Positions 63,673 through 64,000 of a stretch of DNA of 64,000 nt are shown piece after piece. Below the pieces are notes generated by a model, which did no database searches, was not told the origin of the DNA, and saw only the letters and a list, made by a program, of their open reading frames with translations. Origin of the DNA: Dolichospermum compactum NIES-806. Its GTDB lineage: Bacteria; Cyanobacteriota; Cyanobacteriia; Cyanobacteriales; Nostocaceae. The stretch is from the NCBI RefSeq assembly GCF_002368115.1, contig NZ_AP018316.1, positions 2,778,476 through 2,842,475 of the forward strand, in the 5' to 3' direction. The position numbers and the translations under genes are program-made. The first letter of the stretch is position 1, and each line of letters begins with the position of its first letter.

Positions 63673-63755
63673 GAGGGAACAGGGAACAGGAAGAGAGTTT
63701 TGGGCGATTTTACTTTTCTTCACATACCTTTAAATTTTTTGGTTCACCTACTTAA
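63673..63755. repeat. Partial element with AAGTAGGTG end, copy 2
   Basis: Matches the left 65 bp of 40000-40129 in reverse: the same TACCTTTAAATTTTT, GGTTCACCTACTT and GAAAAGTAAAAT-type complement, with GGGAACA repeats at its inner end. Confidence 0.7.
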
Positions 63756-63756
63756 A

Positions 63757-63904
63757 TTAGAGAGAAATATCAATATTAGTTTTTACCCAATCAGCAAAAC
63801 CTGCTTCAACCCAATCACCTCGCAAAACATAATATCTATATTTTCTCAGCTCCTAATGCAGATAAAACTTCAATGTATTCATCTTTAATTGATACTGCTA
63901 CCAT
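63757..63904 (-). pseudogene. Short disrupted gene, unrecognised
   Basis: From ATG 63904 the frame reads MVAVSIKDEYIEVLSALGAE and soon stops. A +1 frame continues as RYYVLRGDWVEAGFADWVKT and NIDISL before a stop at 63757. Together they look like one small gene (about 48 codons) with a frameshift, perhaps antitoxin-like. The remaining DNA to 64000 shows nothing I can support. Confidence 0.35.
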
Positions 63905-64000
63905 GATTTTTACCTCTTGATAATTACGACATAAACTTACCCGTTGCCAAATTGGTTGTTAGCATTTGTTAGCTTTTTTTGTATCGGTTTTATATAACTT

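Overview
The window comes from a filamentous, Nostocales-type cyanobacterium. The evidence is genes restricted to or typical of cyanobacteria (carotene isomerase CrtH, a CPP1-like J-domain membrane protein, cyanophycin synthetase and cyanophycinase, a DUF2811 protein), many copies of the HIP1 octamer GCGATCGC, abundant 7-8 bp tandem repeats between genes, and many short inverted-repeat elements. Almost all genes are chromosomal housekeeping genes, in mostly monocistronic, mixed orientation.

Layout. 1-7 kb: small membrane protein, crtH, sbcC, a HAD phosphatase and a CPP1-like protein. 7-10 kb: an OmpR-type response regulator, a DUF2811 gene, a gene-free stretch with a helically phased DnaA-box-like array, then a TerC-family protein and ndk. 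10.7-16 kb: speA, a sugar-nucleotide transferase, scpA and an AI-2E-type permease. 16.5-20 kb: a single-chain type ISP/IIG-like restriction-modification protein. 20-27 kb: pdxH, a glycosyltransferase and an RND efflux pump (adaptor and permease). 27-35 kb: relics of Uma2 and AAA ATPase genes, a 1280-residue polytopic membrane protein and mfd. 35-38 kb: a decayed type II restriction-modification island (controller, endonuclease, cytosine methyltransferase), bounded by a 34-bp direct repeat that duplicates the 5' end of mfd. 38-47.5 kb: a CorC-type protein, a cyclase, an SGNH hydrolase, nadA, an orphan IS200/IS605-type end with possible omega-RNA structure, a metallophosphoesterase and tRNA-Ser. 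48-54 kb: cphB-cphA, trmD and ispF. 54-64 kb: a nuclease-like protein, a peptide-binding lipoprotein, two MscS channels, larB, argH, a small basic protein and repeat-rich sequence.

How the genes work together. cphA and cphB (build and degrade the Arg/Asp nitrogen reserve), argH (makes arginine) and speA (decarboxylates it) form an arginine/nitrogen-storage theme, though only cphB-cphA look like one operon. sbcC, mfd, scpA and the restriction-modification loci deal with DNA maintenance and defence. The most interesting features are the restriction-modification island, in which each of the three genes carries one visible lesion, with its target duplication at mfd; the in-frame repeat invasion of mfd; the phased DnaA-box-like array near 8.6 kb; and the orphan IS605-like end near 46 kb. 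All functional calls are by reading motifs; no database search was run.
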